Shown: positions 1 through 10,386 of the stretch, one piece after another
Position numbering within the stretch: the first letter of the stretch is position 1
Layout of the letters: each line of letters starts with the position of its first letter
NCBI GenBank assembly: GCA_018830865.1
Contig: JAHJRN010000019.1
Location: 1 to 64,000 of the forward strand
Direction of reading: 5' to 3'
DNA: 64,000 nt
From: Patescibacteria group bacterium
GTDB lineage: Bacteria; Patescibacteriota; Patescibacteriia; 2-12-FULL-60-25
Notes under the pieces: generated by a model
Seen by the model: only the letters and a program-made list of their open reading frames with translations
The model's database searches: none
What the model was told of the DNA's origin: nothing
Position numbers and translations under genes: made by a program

Positions 1-2262
<2,262 letters not shown>

Positions 2263-2607
2263 ATCCGGAGCCACGATTCGAATGAGGGAATCGCGGACGG
2301 AAGGCCTGTCAGGTGTACTGTGCTTACGCCGATACGTTGATCGGCATCCCGACCGCGATTGCGCGCGTCGAGACTTGAAGATTATAGATGCCATGTACGT
2401 ATGACGTTCTATCGTCATCGTTACAGGTTCCGTTGTCGAGGTCCGGCCTTCAAGCCGTCGGTTCTTCCGGAGACGAAAATCGCTTGGCGTGGCCAAGCGA
2501 CAGTTCCCTCATTCTGGAGGGACCTGTGCTTAGCGAGGCGATATCGTACGCATTTGGTAAGCAGGGTCTCCAGAGGTCCCGGGGTGGGACGTGGTGGGTC
2601 TTGAAGT
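2263..2607 (-). promoter_or_regulatory. structured leader of the 23S rRNA gene
   Basis: This stretch of about 345 bases between the 23S promoter and the mature 5' end holds no gene on either strand. It contains several inverted repeats: a perfect 9-bp stem with a 3-nt loop at 2480-2500, followed on the minus strand by TTTT; a stem at 2501-2526 (tccctc/gaggga with outer cag/ctg); a 6-bp stem at 2401-2418; and gccgat/atcggc near 2328-2345. These are plausible rRNA processing or antitermination structures. I could not identify a clear boxA. Confidence 0.6.
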
Positions 2608-2613
2608 GTCGGT

Positions 2614-2642
2614 ACAATAGACGAACCAAAAACACTTGTCAA
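2614..2642 (-). promoter_or_regulatory. sigma70-type promoter of the 23S rRNA gene
   Basis: On the minus strand TTGACA (2642-2637) is followed by exactly 17 bases and TATTGT (2619-2614). This is one of the best promoter matches in the window. It drives transcription towards the 23S gene, with a predicted start near 2607. Confidence 0.75.
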
Positions 2643-2722
2643 GGCCCGGAAAACGGATGAGTCCCGGGTACCGAAGGCCCCTATATGAGGGGATAACGAG
2701 GGGCTTCTGCTACACTATCCGC

Positions 2723-2902
2723 ATGGCGCATCCGACGACCCCATCAAACGAGCGGCTGAAGGAGGCCTGGGCCGCCTTCGAATCGAAGATGACCTCCATC
2801 CGATCGGACTATCGAGACCTGCTCGCCAAGGTCGACGGGCGAGCCACGGAACGGAAGATGACAACGCTCCGAAAAACCATCGGAGCAGACCCGCGCGTAT
2901 GA
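2723..2902 (+). CDS. small hypothetical protein (59 aa), first gene of a three-gene operon
   Basis: A 59-residue charged helical protein beginning MAHPTTPSNERLKEAW; I recognise no family. The start at 2723 lies 6 bases after TACACT (2711-2716), so the message is probably leaderless. The stop codon overlaps the next gene's start (ATGA at 2899-2902), a sign of translational coupling to the 520-residue protein downstream. Function unknown. It could be a helical partner or chaperone-like peptide of the next protein, but nothing in the sequence proves that. Confidence 0.55.
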   Translation: MAHPTTPSNERLKEAWAAFESKMTSIRSDYRDLLAKVDGRATERKMTTLRKTIGADPRV

Positions 2903-4461
2903 CCACCGACCCCCAAGCAGCCCAAGAGAGGGTGAGTGCGCCGTTCGAACGGATGCCATCGCCCGAATCCACGCCGCCGGAATCCAGCGAGCGGCTCGTG
3001 ACGCGTGGACGTGAGGAGGTCGGACGTCTGACGGTCGAGATGAAGACGGCACAGGCATCGCTCGCGCCGGAAGATGACGTCTTCTCCGGCGATTTCTGGG
3101 ACCTGAAAGCGCGGGTCGAGACGGCGCAGGCGGAGCTCGAAAAGGATATAGGTTCAATCATCTCGGAGACGCTGCACGAACAGGAACAACTGGCTGAGCC
3201 TACGGAAGCCTCTTCGGAGACACCGCCACTCATTGATCCGAATCTCGACCCTCTCGAAATGTCGGACCGCATCCGCGACGTCCTAGCGGAATCGACGGAA
3301 CGACACGTCGCGTTCGATAAGCTGGATCAGGTCGCAGAACTCGCGTCCAAGGACGCATCCATCCGAGAACAGGCTATGGATAGGTTGTCTGACGTGGTGG
3401 GAAAGAAATTCGCCGAACGTATCCTTTCGGACCGAAGATATCGTGAGGTGCTTCACCGACTTCAGGAGACTCTGACGCAACGCATCAGCGGGAAGGAGAG
3501 CCCAAATTTCTGCAAAGAGACGGGGCTGGAAAACCTCGTCGCCATCCATGAAGTCCTCGGCGAACGTGCGGAGGCGGTGGTCCGAACCCTCGATCTCCGT
3601 TCCTATGGTCGCGGGCTCGATGCAAGCCTGAAATTCTCCCCGTCGCAAAACGGCGAGTTCCCCGACGCGATCAGGGTCTTCGGAACGTCCTTCGACGATG
3701 AGGGCAACCTCACGGATGTGCAGATCGACCTCGGTTTTGGCTTCGATGTCATCGGCAAAGACGGGACCGCGACCGGAGACGATGCGAAAATCTATCGTTC
3801 GTTCATCCTGGAACAACGGACGATTCCGGACGGGACGATGGAGAAAGATATCACCGTGAAGCATGAACTCTTCGAGCTCCCGACATCCATCAAGGGCAAC
3901 GGACTCGCGGCAGAGGTGACCGCGACGTCGCTCCAGGAATACGATCGGATTGGAGCCAATGCCATCACGCTCCATGCGAATATCGAGCAGGGCGGATATG
4001 CCTGGGCCGGATACGGGTACGGCTGGGACCAGCGCAAGACCCGCGAACAGGATGTCGGCGGACTCATCGGCGGCGTGAAGGCCGCGTTCCTCGATGCCCT
4101 CCAAGAGGCCGGTGTAGACCCATCTTCCGAAGCCGCGCACAGGACCATCGAGGCTATCGAGACGGCCGAACAGAACCCCTCCGCCTGCACACCCCAACAC
4201 CTTGCCCTTCTCGGCAAAGAGGAGCTTCTCTTTCGACGTGGTACGTCTGGACGTCTCTATACGGACGAAGCTTTCCAGGCCGCCCTCGCCGAGGGGTCGG
4301 AAACCGACGAGATGGATACGATGAAGGGACCTCTGCATGCCGGAAAACTCGGGATGATGGGAAGCTCCTGGTACGGCCGTATCGACCTGAAACCCGACGG
4401 ACCGCAGGGTGGAAAAAACCGCGCCTTGCTCGAAGAGAAGGTTTCCCGTTCGACGAAATAA
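2899..4461 (+). CDS. hypothetical protein, 520 aa
   Basis: Soluble, acidic, mostly helical in the N-terminal 130 residues, with no signal peptide or membrane segment. The middle part (about residues 230-360) looks like a mixed alpha/beta domain. An aromatic/glycine motif, GYAWAGYGYGWD, lies near residue 356. A C-terminal segment (about 425-500) carries GMMGSSWYGRIDL. I recognise no family or catalytic signature. It overlaps the 59-residue gene upstream by ATGA and is followed after 12 bases by a 99-residue gene, so the three are probably one operon. A 524-codon ORF opposite it is a codon-bias shadow. Confidence 0.7.
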   Translation: MTTDPQAAQERVSAPFERMPSPESTPPESSERLVTRGREEVGRLTVEMKTAQASLAPEDDVFSGDFWDLKARVETAQAELEKDIGSIISETLHEQEQLAEPTEASSETPPLIDPNLDPLEMSDRIRDVLAESTERHVAFDKLDQVAELASKDASIREQAMDRLSDVVGKKFAERILSDRRYREVLHRLQETLTQRISGKESPNFCKETGLENLVAIHEVLGERAEAVVRTLDLRSYGRGLDASLKFSPSQNGEFPDAIRVFGTSFDDEGNLTDVQIDLGFGFDVIGKDGTATGDDAKIYRSFILEQRTIPDGTMEKDITVKHELFELPTSIKGNGLAAEVTATSLQEYDRIGANAITLHANIEQGGYAWAGYGYGWDQRKTREQDVGGLIGGVKAAFLDALQEAGVDPSSEAAHRTIEAIETAEQNPSACTPQHLALLGKEELLFRRGTSGRLYTDEAFQAALAEGSETDEMDTMKGPLHAGKLGMMGSSWYGRIDLKPDGPQGGKNRALLEEKVSRSTK

Positions 4462-4473
4462 TCTTACGGACAT

Positions 4474-4773
4474 ATGAATGAAAAACCGAAGCAGGAACAG
4501 GCGATGGAAGGGCGCCTCACTAAAGACGGGAAGGATCTCGGTGACAGGCATTTTCACGAAGTCGGATGGGGAACCTCGCCCGATGCGGCGCAGGAGGACC
4601 TTGCGCGTATCGCCATGATGGAGGTCGAGCTCGCCGAACGGCAGGCAGAGTCCCTCGCATCCGAAAACAAGAACTGGGGCGTCAGCGCCTACAAAGGACT
4701 CATCGCGATCTATCGGAATCACCAGAATATCGATGTATGGAGGAAACGCATCGAAGATCTTGAACGCGGATAA
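4474..4773 (+). CDS. hypothetical protein, 99 aa
   Basis: A short soluble protein (starts MNEKPKQEQAMEG) with a helical C-terminal half rich in Glu and Arg. It is the third gene of the operon starting at 2723 and ends just before a bidirectional terminator. I recognise no family. No strong ribosome-binding site is visible, so translation may depend on coupling with the gene upstream. Confidence 0.55.
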   Translation: MNEKPKQEQAMEGRLTKDGKDLGDRHFHEVGWGTSPDAAQEDLARIAMMEVELAERQAESLASENKNWGVSAYKGLIAIYRNHQNIDVWRKRIEDLERG

Positions 4774-4779
4774 AACAAT

Positions 4780-4812
4780 ACGCCCCGAAGTCCTCATGGA
4801 CTCGAGGCGTTT
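4780..4812. terminator. bidirectional intrinsic terminator
   Basis: Stem ACGCC-CGAAGTCC / GGACT-CGAGGCGT around a TCAT loop. TTTCC follows on the plus strand and a TGTTTTA stretch on the minus strand. It separates the operon 2723-4773 from the convergent sirtuin gene. Confidence 0.7.
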
Positions 4813-4814
4813 CC

Positions 4815-5570
4815 TCACGTCAGGATGACGGGGAGGAAGAGTGTGGCCGGCGCGCACACCTTAATGTGGGCCGGGATGGACGAGATGTGGGGATTGACCT
4901 CGATGACGGTCGCCCCGTTCTTGCGGGCGCCGGCGACGAAGGCCGCGGCCGGCATGACCACGCCGCTCGTCCCGACCACGAGGACGGTATCCGCCATCTG
5001 GACGGCTTCGACTGAGCGGACGACCAGGTCCCTCGGAATCGATTCATCGAACCAGACGATGGCCGGACGCTCCAGTTCGCCGCAACAGGGCGAGGTGGGA
5101 AGTTCCTCATAGTCGAGCGCGTTCTCCTCGCGCTCGACGCCGCACGCGGTGCAGCGGTTCCTCCAAAGCGAGCCATGAAGGGCGGTGACGTCCGGATGCC
5201 CTGCACGTTCATGCAGCCCGTCCACGTTCTGCGTGACGAGGGTCACGCCCTCCCGCTTCCGCGTCCACTCCGCGAGCGCCGTGTGCGCATCGTTCGGCTT
5301 GCATGCGGCGACGGTCTTCCGACGTTCGCAGTACCACTCCCAGACGAGCGCTGGATGTTCAGCGAAAGCCGCCGGATTCGCGAGATCGCTGTAATACCGA
5401 TTTCTCCAGTACCCGTCTGGCCCCCTGAAGGTCGGGACACCGCTTTCCGTGCTGATTCCCGCCCCCGTGATGACCAGCACGCGTTTCGCCTCCTTCATGA
5501 CGACACGCGCCATCATGACGGCCTCGACCACCGCATCATCATCCGTCCTGGGCTGCATCGCTTTTTCCAT
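4815..5570 (-). CDS. cobB: NAD-dependent protein deacylase (sirtuin, CobB/SIRT5-like)
   Basis: 251-residue class III sirtuin removing acyl groups from lysines with NAD+. Visible motifs: GAGIS (residues 36-40), FRG (48-50), TQNVDGLH (113-120), catalytic His in LHGS (H132). Y80 and R83 form the YxxR pair that marks SIRT5-type desuccinylase/demalonylase activity. The zinc ribbon has C140 and C143, but the distal pair reads SPCC, so one usual cysteine position is Ser160 with C162/C163 adjacent. I chose the start at 5570 because AGGAACGGAG precedes it and a consensus promoter lies 38-66 bases upstream; the longer ORF runs into that promoter. It is divergent from tdk. Confidence 0.9.
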   Translation of the reverse strand: MEKAMQPRTDDDAVVEAVMMARVVMKEAKRVLVITGAGISTESGVPTFRGPDGYWRNRYYSDLANPAAFAEHPALVWEWYCERRKTVAACKPNDAHTALAEWTRKREGVTLVTQNVDGLHERAGHPDVTALHGSLWRNRCTACGVEREENALDYEELPTSPCCGELERPAIVWFDESIPRDLVVRSVEAVQMADTVLVVGTSGVVMPAAAFVAGARKNGATVIEVNPHISSIPAHIKVCAPATLFLPVILT

Positions 5571-5607
5571 CTCCGTTCCTTTCCATGTTCTGAAGGGACG
5601 ACATGCG

Positions 5608-5658
5608 ACTATCCCAGAAATCAGGACTTTTGTCAACCCCTCGACCGCCGTCTACCAT
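5608..5658. promoter_or_regulatory. divergent promoters of sirtuin and tdk sharing one -35 element
   Basis: Minus strand: TTGACA (5636-5631), 17 bases, GATAGT (5613-5608), towards the sirtuin gene. Plus strand: TTGTCA (5630-5635), 17 bases, TACCAT (5653-5658), towards tdk, whose ATG follows 9 bases later. The two -35 hexamers occupy the same seven base pairs read on opposite strands, so both promoters cannot be occupied at once. Confidence 0.7.
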
Positions 5659-5667
5659 ACTTCCGAT

Positions 5668-6237
5668 ATGCCGGGAACTATCACCTTCTTCACCGGCCCC
5701 ATGGCCTGCGGCAAGACGCTGGAGCTCGTCCGTCATCTCCAGATCCATTCGGAACAGCACATCCCGACGGTCTGCATCCGGCCGGCGACGGACACGCGGA
5801 CCGAAAACGTGGAATCCCGGGCCGGGCTCCGCTTCGACGGGCTCACGGTCCAGGACGAGGACCTTGAGACCATCCGCGGCATCCTCGACCGCTACGACGT
5901 CATCGGCGTGGACGAGGCGCACTTCTTCCCGCCCGGCATCGTGCCGCTCCTCGCAGACGCGGTGCTTCGCGGCAAGACTATCCTCGTAGCCGGACTCGAT
6001 GCAGACTTTCGCGGCGACGTGTTCCCGACATCGCTCGCGCTCCTCTCGTTGCCCGAGACGTCGGTCCAACGCACGCCGGCGGTCTGCTGCGTGTGTCGTC
6101 AGCACAACGCGACACGCACGCAGCGGCTGAAGGACGGCGAACCGGCGCGCCGCGACGACCCGACCGTCCTCGTCGAGGGGTCGGATTGCGTCATCACCTA
6201 CGAACCGCGCTGCCTCGACCATCACGTGGTATTCTGA
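5668..6237 (+). CDS. tdk: thymidine kinase (type II)
   Basis: 189-residue cytosolic kinase making dTMP from thymidine and ATP (pyrimidine salvage). It has the P-loop GPMACGKT (residues 10-17), the DEAHFF segment with the catalytic Glu, the GLDADFRG lasso-side motif, and a zinc site from CCVC plus a late C..HH (CLDHH) near the C-terminus. Length is normal for the family. The start at 5668 is 9 bases after a -10 box, so the leader is only 2-3 nt. Its stop overlaps the ATG of the next gene (TGATG). With the dCMP deaminase at 11.4 kb it points to reliance on nucleotide salvage. Confidence 0.93.
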   Translation: MPGTITFFTGPMACGKTLELVRHLQIHSEQHIPTVCIRPATDTRTENVESRAGLRFDGLTVQDEDLETIRGILDRYDVIGVDEAHFFPPGIVPLLADAVLRGKTILVAGLDADFRGDVFPTSLALLSLPETSVQRTPAVCCVCRQHNATRTQRLKDGEPARRDDPTVLVEGSDCVITYEPRCLDHHVVF

Positions 6238-7295
6238 TGGGTATGCACCCGGAGAATCCCTTCCTCCCGGACGCACCCGAAGCCGCTTCGGAACGTCCGA
6301 AAGACCTCCAGGCGTTCGACGTCGTCGAGACGTTCGAGGTCGCCGGATTCGACAGCCTCGAGGTCGCGACGACGATGGAGAAGGGGCACGACGCCGAGGG
6401 AGAGAAGGATTCCCGCAACGGGGATGCGATCCTCGCGGATGCGAAGACTGGTCTCCTCGGGGTATTCGACGGTCTCGGCGGCCAGAAGCACGCGGACCGC
6501 GCCAGCCAGGCGGCGAGCCTCATGTTGGCTTCGTCATGGAAACGCGCACTCACGTCATGGAACGGGAAAACGGACCTCATCGAAGAGGCGCTTACCCCCC
6601 TTTCCGACATGGAGACGTTGCCGTGGCTCCGGCAGGATTCCGCTTTCGCAAGGAAAGCGCACGCGATGCTCGTCGGCCTCGAATGGGCTCATGCGTCCGC
6701 CACAGGAACCGGGGGCATGACCACGGCCTGCGTGGGGTTCGTCCACACGTCGGAGGACGGCGCACGTCGTCTCGTCACCGCGAACGTCGGCGACAGCGGC
6801 GCGTTCATTCTCCGCTCAGGCGGCGGCGTCGAACGGGCGTCGCCCGACGAATCCATCCTCGGCTATCTCCTCGCTGTCGGGGCAATCGACCTTCCCTTGC
6901 TCTACCGACTGAAGAAGGAGCCCGATACGGCGATTGAGGTTCCTTCCCTCGGCCGCAAGGATTCCTACTACGACATGGCGAATACCGTCATTCGACCGCT
7001 CGGCGGTCCGGACTCGGTCCGGCCGCGTATCACGGTCAAGACGCTCCTGCCGGACGACGTGGTCATCTTCTGTACGGACGGCGTGATCGACAAATACGAA
7101 AACGTCATCTCCGAAATCCCCCCGGAGAGGGAGATGCGGGAGGAACAGATGGACCTCGGCGGATTCGAGTCCGCTGCCGCGGAATTGACGGTCATGGAAC
7201 GTGTCGAGTCCCTTCGGAAGGACGCGGCGGAGCGTGTCGCCTACAAGATCACGGACGATATCGGTATCGTAGGCATCCGCGTCCTGAAGGATTGA
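6237..7295 (+). CDS. PPM/PP2C-type serine/threonine protein phosphatase
   Basis: 352-residue metal-dependent phosphatase. Family motifs in order: DGLGG, MTTA, NVGDSGAF (PP2C GDS motif), FCTDGVID and the final DDIGIV, which supply the metal-binding aspartates. About 55 acidic, low-complexity residues precede the domain. No transmembrane segment is visible, so it should be cytosolic. The ATG at 6237 overlaps the tdk stop as TGATG; a second in-frame ATG at 6243 is possible. No Ser/Thr kinase gene lies in the window, so the substrate is unknown. Confidence 0.85.
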   Translation: MGMHPENPFLPDAPEAASERPKDLQAFDVVETFEVAGFDSLEVATTMEKGHDAEGEKDSRNGDAILADAKTGLLGVFDGLGGQKHADRASQAASLMLASSWKRALTSWNGKTDLIEEALTPLSDMETLPWLRQDSAFARKAHAMLVGLEWAHASATGTGGMTTACVGFVHTSEDGARRLVTANVGDSGAFILRSGGGVERASPDESILGYLLAVGAIDLPLLYRLKKEPDTAIEVPSLGRKDSYYDMANTVIRPLGGPDSVRPRITVKTLLPDDVVIFCTDGVIDKYENVISEIPPEREMREEQMDLGGFESAAAELTVMERVESLRKDAAERVAYKITDDIGIVGIRVLKD

Positions 7296-7320
7296 TAGAA
7301 CGCGGCGGATGAGATAGAAC
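7292..7320 (+). promoter_or_regulatory. promoter of tRNA-Leu
   Basis: TTGATA (7292-7297), 17 bases, TAGAAC (7315-7320). The predicted start is near 7327, six bases before the mature tRNA. It overlaps the end of the phosphatase gene. Confidence 0.6.
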
Positions 7321-7332
7321 AGTGACGGATAT

Positions 7333-7419
7333 GGGCGAGTGGCGGAACTGGCATACGCGCCGGCCTTAGGAGCCGGTCCTCGCAAGAGGTTGTGGGTTCG
7401 ACTCCCACCTCGCCCACCA
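7333..7419 (+). tRNA. tRNA-Leu (anticodon UAG)
   Basis: An 87-nt cloverleaf with acceptor GGGCGAG/CTCGCCC, anticodon loop CTTAGGA (UAG, normal U33), a long class II variable arm (TCCTCGCAAGAGGT), T arm GTGGG/CCCAC and an encoded 3' CCA. The class II arm and anticodon fix it as tRNA-Leu. Confidence 0.96.
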
Positions 7420-7427
7420 TGCCGAAA

Positions 7428-7450
7428 ACCGCGCTGACGCGCGGTCTTTT
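7428..7450. terminator. intrinsic terminator after tRNA-Leu
   Basis: Perfect stem ACCGCGC-TGAC-GCGCGGT followed by CTTTT on the plus strand; AAAA flanks the other side, so it may also stop the convergent gene at 7467. Confidence 0.75.
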
Positions 7451-7466
7451 CGCGCACAGCCGCGCG

Positions 7467-8198
7467 TCACATGCTCCACCACCGGACCATGGCTTCCATG
7501 ACCCCAACGTTGATGCGGATGCAATTCCTCATGGAAAGCACATCGGGTACTTCCATGCAGATCGCGTAAGGGACGCCGTCATCATGCATGCGCCATTCGA
7601 ACGAGCCGTCGGCGACCGGCCTGCCGATGACGCCCTTCTCGGCCCGTCGACGGTAGATGCGCGTATCGGTGCAGATAGGCCCATGCCGTGAGGCGGCGCG
7701 AATCAACGTCCGGAACAGCTCCGGATCGGCTGCGGGTCGCGCGAAGCCGTACAGATAGGACCCCTTCTTCACGTCGTCCTCGTGGAACGATGCGAACGCC
7801 TCCAACGGCTCATGTGCGATGGCGCGATACAGTGCAGCGACCTCGCCGGTCAACGGCCTGTCGCTGAAATGGCGGTTGGGATTGAGGTTACGGTCGTTCC
7901 GGTACGTATCGCGGTCGTACCCGCTCGGGTTGGCGTTCGGCAGGATGATGATGCGCGGATGCGACGGTTCACTCCGATACGTTCGAAGGAACTCGATTGC
8001 CGACGCGGGTCCGGACGTCTCGTTCCCGTGCACTCCGCACACGAAACAGACCGCACGCTTCCGACGCGGATTCAGCGTGACCTTGAAGAGATCATACGAC
8101 CGTGAGCGCCCGGCGTGTCCGATATGCTCGGGCTCCACGCCCCGCATGTTGCACGCCGCACGCAAATCCTTCACGAATACTTGATATTTCGATGGCAT
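7467..8198 (-). CDS. M14-like / succinylglutamate desuccinylase-aspartoacylase family zinc hydrolase
   Basis: 243-residue predicted cytosolic zinc hydrolase. The zinc motif HGNE lies in CGVHGNETSG, followed by NPSGYDRDTYRNDRNLNPN (substrate binding, typical of M14 carboxypeptidase-like proteins) and FASFHEDD with the third zinc ligand. A late CMEVPD supplies the likely catalytic Glu. The substrate could be an N-acyl amino acid or a murein peptide; the sequence alone does not decide. I chose the start at 8198 because TACACT (8220-8215) precedes it, giving a leader of about 10 nt. Confidence 0.8.
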   Translation of the reverse strand: MPSKYQVFVKDLRAACNMRGVEPEHIGHAGRSRSYDLFKVTLNPRRKRAVCFVCGVHGNETSGPASAIEFLRTYRSEPSHPRIIILPNANPSGYDRDTYRNDRNLNPNRHFSDRPLTGEVAALYRAIAHEPLEAFASFHEDDVKKGSYLYGFARPAADPELFRTLIRAASRHGPICTDTRIYRRRAEKGVIGRPVADGSFEWRMHDDGVPYAICMEVPDVLSMRNCIRINVGVMEAMVRWWSM

Positions 8199-8274
8199 AT
8201 CTGTCGGTCGTCCCAGTGTAGCAGATTCCGACACATGACCGGACCTGACGACCGTCATGACGCGACGCCGGGTT

Positions 8275-8302
8275 TTGTCATACGTCCCGCTCGCGGTATC
8301 AT
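8275..8302 (+). promoter_or_regulatory. promoter of the secreted protein gene
   Basis: TTGTCA (8275-8280), 16 bases, TATCAT (8297-8302). The ATG at 8312 follows 9 bases later, so the leader is nearly absent. Confidence 0.55.
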
Positions 8303-8311
8303 GCCGACACT

Positions 8312-9715
8312 ATGACTTCCCTCAGATACCTTGCCATGACCGCCTGCGTCATGCTCTCAAGCCTCATGCCCTTCGCGACCAACGCCGCCACATCGAGCGG
8401 CACGCTCATCAAAGGCACGACGAATACCGCCGTCTACTATGTCGAGGCGGGCAAACGCTATGCCTTCCCGAACGAACGTGTCTACTTCAGCTGGTATACG
8501 GATTTCTCCGGCGTCATGACCGTCCCGGACACGGATCTCGCGACGTACATGCTTGCGGGCAACGTGACCTACCGGCCAGCGAGCCGGCTCGTGAAGATCA
8601 CGACCGACCCCAAGGTCTACGCGGTCTCGCGCCATGGCGTGCTGCGCTGGGTCATGACCGAATCGGCCGCGGCCGGACTGTACGGAAGCGACTGGAACAC
8701 GAAGGTCCATGATGTCGCCGACACGTTCTTCACCAACTATCTCGTCGGGTCCGCCATCGGCATGCCCACGGACTACGATATGGACGGAGAGCTCGGCATC
8801 ACATCCATCGGCGCGGATATCCGGCCGTCCGGCTATGTCCCACCCACGCTCCCGACGTCACCGGTCGCGCCTTCTGATGCGATAGGAGCCTCCATCACGG
8901 TCGGCTTGAGCTCATCCCAGGCGACGTTGAACCAGACCGTCCTCGTCTTCGCCGACGTGACGGGCAACACGCATCCGATCGCCACGCTCGAAATCTTCAA
9001 CGGCCAAAAGACGACGCCGCTCGCGACCTGCACCCGTAGCGCGACCTGCAGCTTCATGTATACCGTGCCGCAGGCGCCGCTCGACACGCGGTTCCGCGCC
9101 ATCGCCACGGACGACCTCGGCACGGTCATCACGACGCCCTTCGGACAGCAGGCGGCCCTGACCGTCGCCGCCGTCTCCTCGGACCTCCAATTGGACGTCA
9201 CGCCCGCCGCCGTCACCGCCGGAAGCCGCGTAAGCTACTCGTCCGACGCGACGAAGATTCAGGACATCGCGAGCCACCGAATCTACGCTGTCATCCCGGG
9301 CGAACCGAATCCCATCCTCTGGAAGGATTGCGGCACCGCGTCGGTCTGTGCCTCCTCGAGCCCGTTCTATCGGACGACACAGCTCTACTCCAAGGTCGCG
9401 TTCAACGGAACGACCTACCAATCACCCGCCAAGACCATCACCGTCACGAGCGGCACTCCGCCCAAACCGACGTTGACGCTGACGGAACGCCCGACCACGA
9501 ACCAAGCCACGCTTGCGCTCGCGGCGCCGTCCGGCGAGACGATCGGCTGGTCCACCATCGTGGAGGGGACGTCGCAGGACGACCTCGCCTTGGCGCTGTG
9601 CGAGCTGTCGAGCTGTGAGATCACGGTGCAGGTCGCGGGCCCGCGGACGTTCACGGGATTCACGGACGTCGGCGGCAAGCTCGAGGCGTCGAACAGCGTG
9701 ACGGTCACGCCATAA
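8312..9715 (+). CDS. secreted multidomain protein with Ig-like repeats
   Basis: 467 residues. A signal peptide (about 1-25, ending TNAA) is followed by an N-terminal domain of about 125 residues with motifs such as YYVEAGKRYAFPN, FSGVMTVPDTDL, GNVTYRPASRLVKI and VYAVSRHGVLRWV. I know this domain type from exported Patescibacteria proteins but cannot give it a function. A Pro/Thr linker then leads to three beta-rich Ig/PKD-like segments, two holding a cysteine pair (CTRSATC; CGTASVC). There is no C-terminal anchor. It is probably a surface or secreted structural protein. A perfect terminator follows. Confidence 0.75.
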   Translation: MTSLRYLAMTACVMLSSLMPFATNAATSSGTLIKGTTNTAVYYVEAGKRYAFPNERVYFSWYTDFSGVMTVPDTDLATYMLAGNVTYRPASRLVKITTDPKVYAVSRHGVLRWVMTESAAAGLYGSDWNTKVHDVADTFFTNYLVGSAIGMPTDYDMDGELGITSIGADIRPSGYVPPTLPTSPVAPSDAIGASITVGLSSSQATLNQTVLVFADVTGNTHPIATLEIFNGQKTTPLATCTRSATCSFMYTVPQAPLDTRFRAIATDDLGTVITTPFGQQAALTVAAVSSDLQLDVTPAAVTAGSRVSYSSDATKIQDIASHRIYAVIPGEPNPILWKDCGTASVCASSSPFYRTTQLYSKVAFNGTTYQSPAKTITVTSGTPPKPTLTLTERPTTNQATLALAAPSGETIGWSTIVEGTSQDDLALALCELSSCEITVQVAGPRTFTGFTDVGGKLEASNSVTVTP

Positions 9716-9730
9716 ATCGTCGATGACACC

Positions 9731-9760
9731 AAAACGGACGGGAGTGACCCGTCCGTTTTA
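9731..9760. terminator. bidirectional terminator
   Basis: AAAACGGACGGG-AGTGA-CCCGTCCGTTTT: a perfect stem flanked by A and T runs, stopping both the secreted-protein gene and the convergent efp gene. Confidence 0.85.
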
Positions 9761-9774
9761 GAAATTTGATGCGA

Positions 9775-10344
9775 TTACTCTTTCTTCGCCCGCTCGACGT
9801 ATTCCCCCGTATCCGTGTTCACGACGACCTCTTCGCCCTCGTTGATGAAGATGGGGACGCGGACGACGAATCCGCCGTCGGTCTTCGCCTCCTTCGTCAC
9901 GTTGCCGGTCGCGGTGTCGCCTTTCACGGCCGGCGTCGTCTCCGCGATGCGGAAATTCATCTTGCGCGGAAACTGGAGCGCGATGGGGTTTCCCTCGAAC
10001 ATCGTCAGCGTCACGTCGAGGCCCTCGCGCAGGTATTTCCCCTGGTCGCCGACCTCGTCGTCGGACATCGTGTATTGGTCGTACGTGCCCATGTCCATGA
10101 ACGTGTAGCCCGTCGCGTCGTGGTTGAGGTACTGCGCGTTGCGGTAGTCGACCTCAACGATTTCGATGGTCTCGGAGACCTTGTAGGTCTGCTCGAGCGT
10201 GCGGCCGGTCTTCGCGTTCTTGATGCGCGTGCGCACGAACGCGGCGCCCTTGCCCGGATTGATGTGCTGGAACTCAGTGACGACCCACGGCTCGCCGTTG
10301 TGGAGGAGGACGATGCCTTTCTTGATTTCGTTCGGTGAGGCCAT
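9775..10344 (-). CDS. efp: translation elongation factor P
   Basis: 189-residue EF-P, which relieves ribosome stalling at polyproline. The KOW-like N-terminal domain carries the loop NPGKGAAF, in which K32 corresponds to the lysine modified by EpmA in E. coli. Two OB domains follow (FMDMGTYDQYTM; the last with PIFINEGEEVVV). Length is normal. The gene has its own promoter inside the end of the EpmA-like gene directly upstream, so the modifying enzyme and its target are neighbours. Confidence 0.95.
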   Translation of the reverse strand: MASPNEIKKGIVLLHNGEPWVVTEFQHINPGKGAAFVRTRIKNAKTGRTLEQTYKVSETIEIVEVDYRNAQYLNHDATGYTFMDMGTYDQYTMSDDEVGDQGKYLREGLDVTLTMFEGNPIALQFPRKMNFRIAETTPAVKGDTATGNVTKEAKTDGGFVVRVPIFINEGEEVVVNTDTGEYVERAKKE

Positions 10345-10386
10345 AGGAGAAAAACGTGAAGATCGTACCTGGGGAATGATGTGCGG

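Noticed and set aside
3283-4857. 524-codon minus-strand ORF opposite the 520-residue protein
   Set aside because: It follows the codon bias of the plus-strand gene in a GC-rich genome, crosses the terminator and the sirtuin end, and has no recognisable domain.
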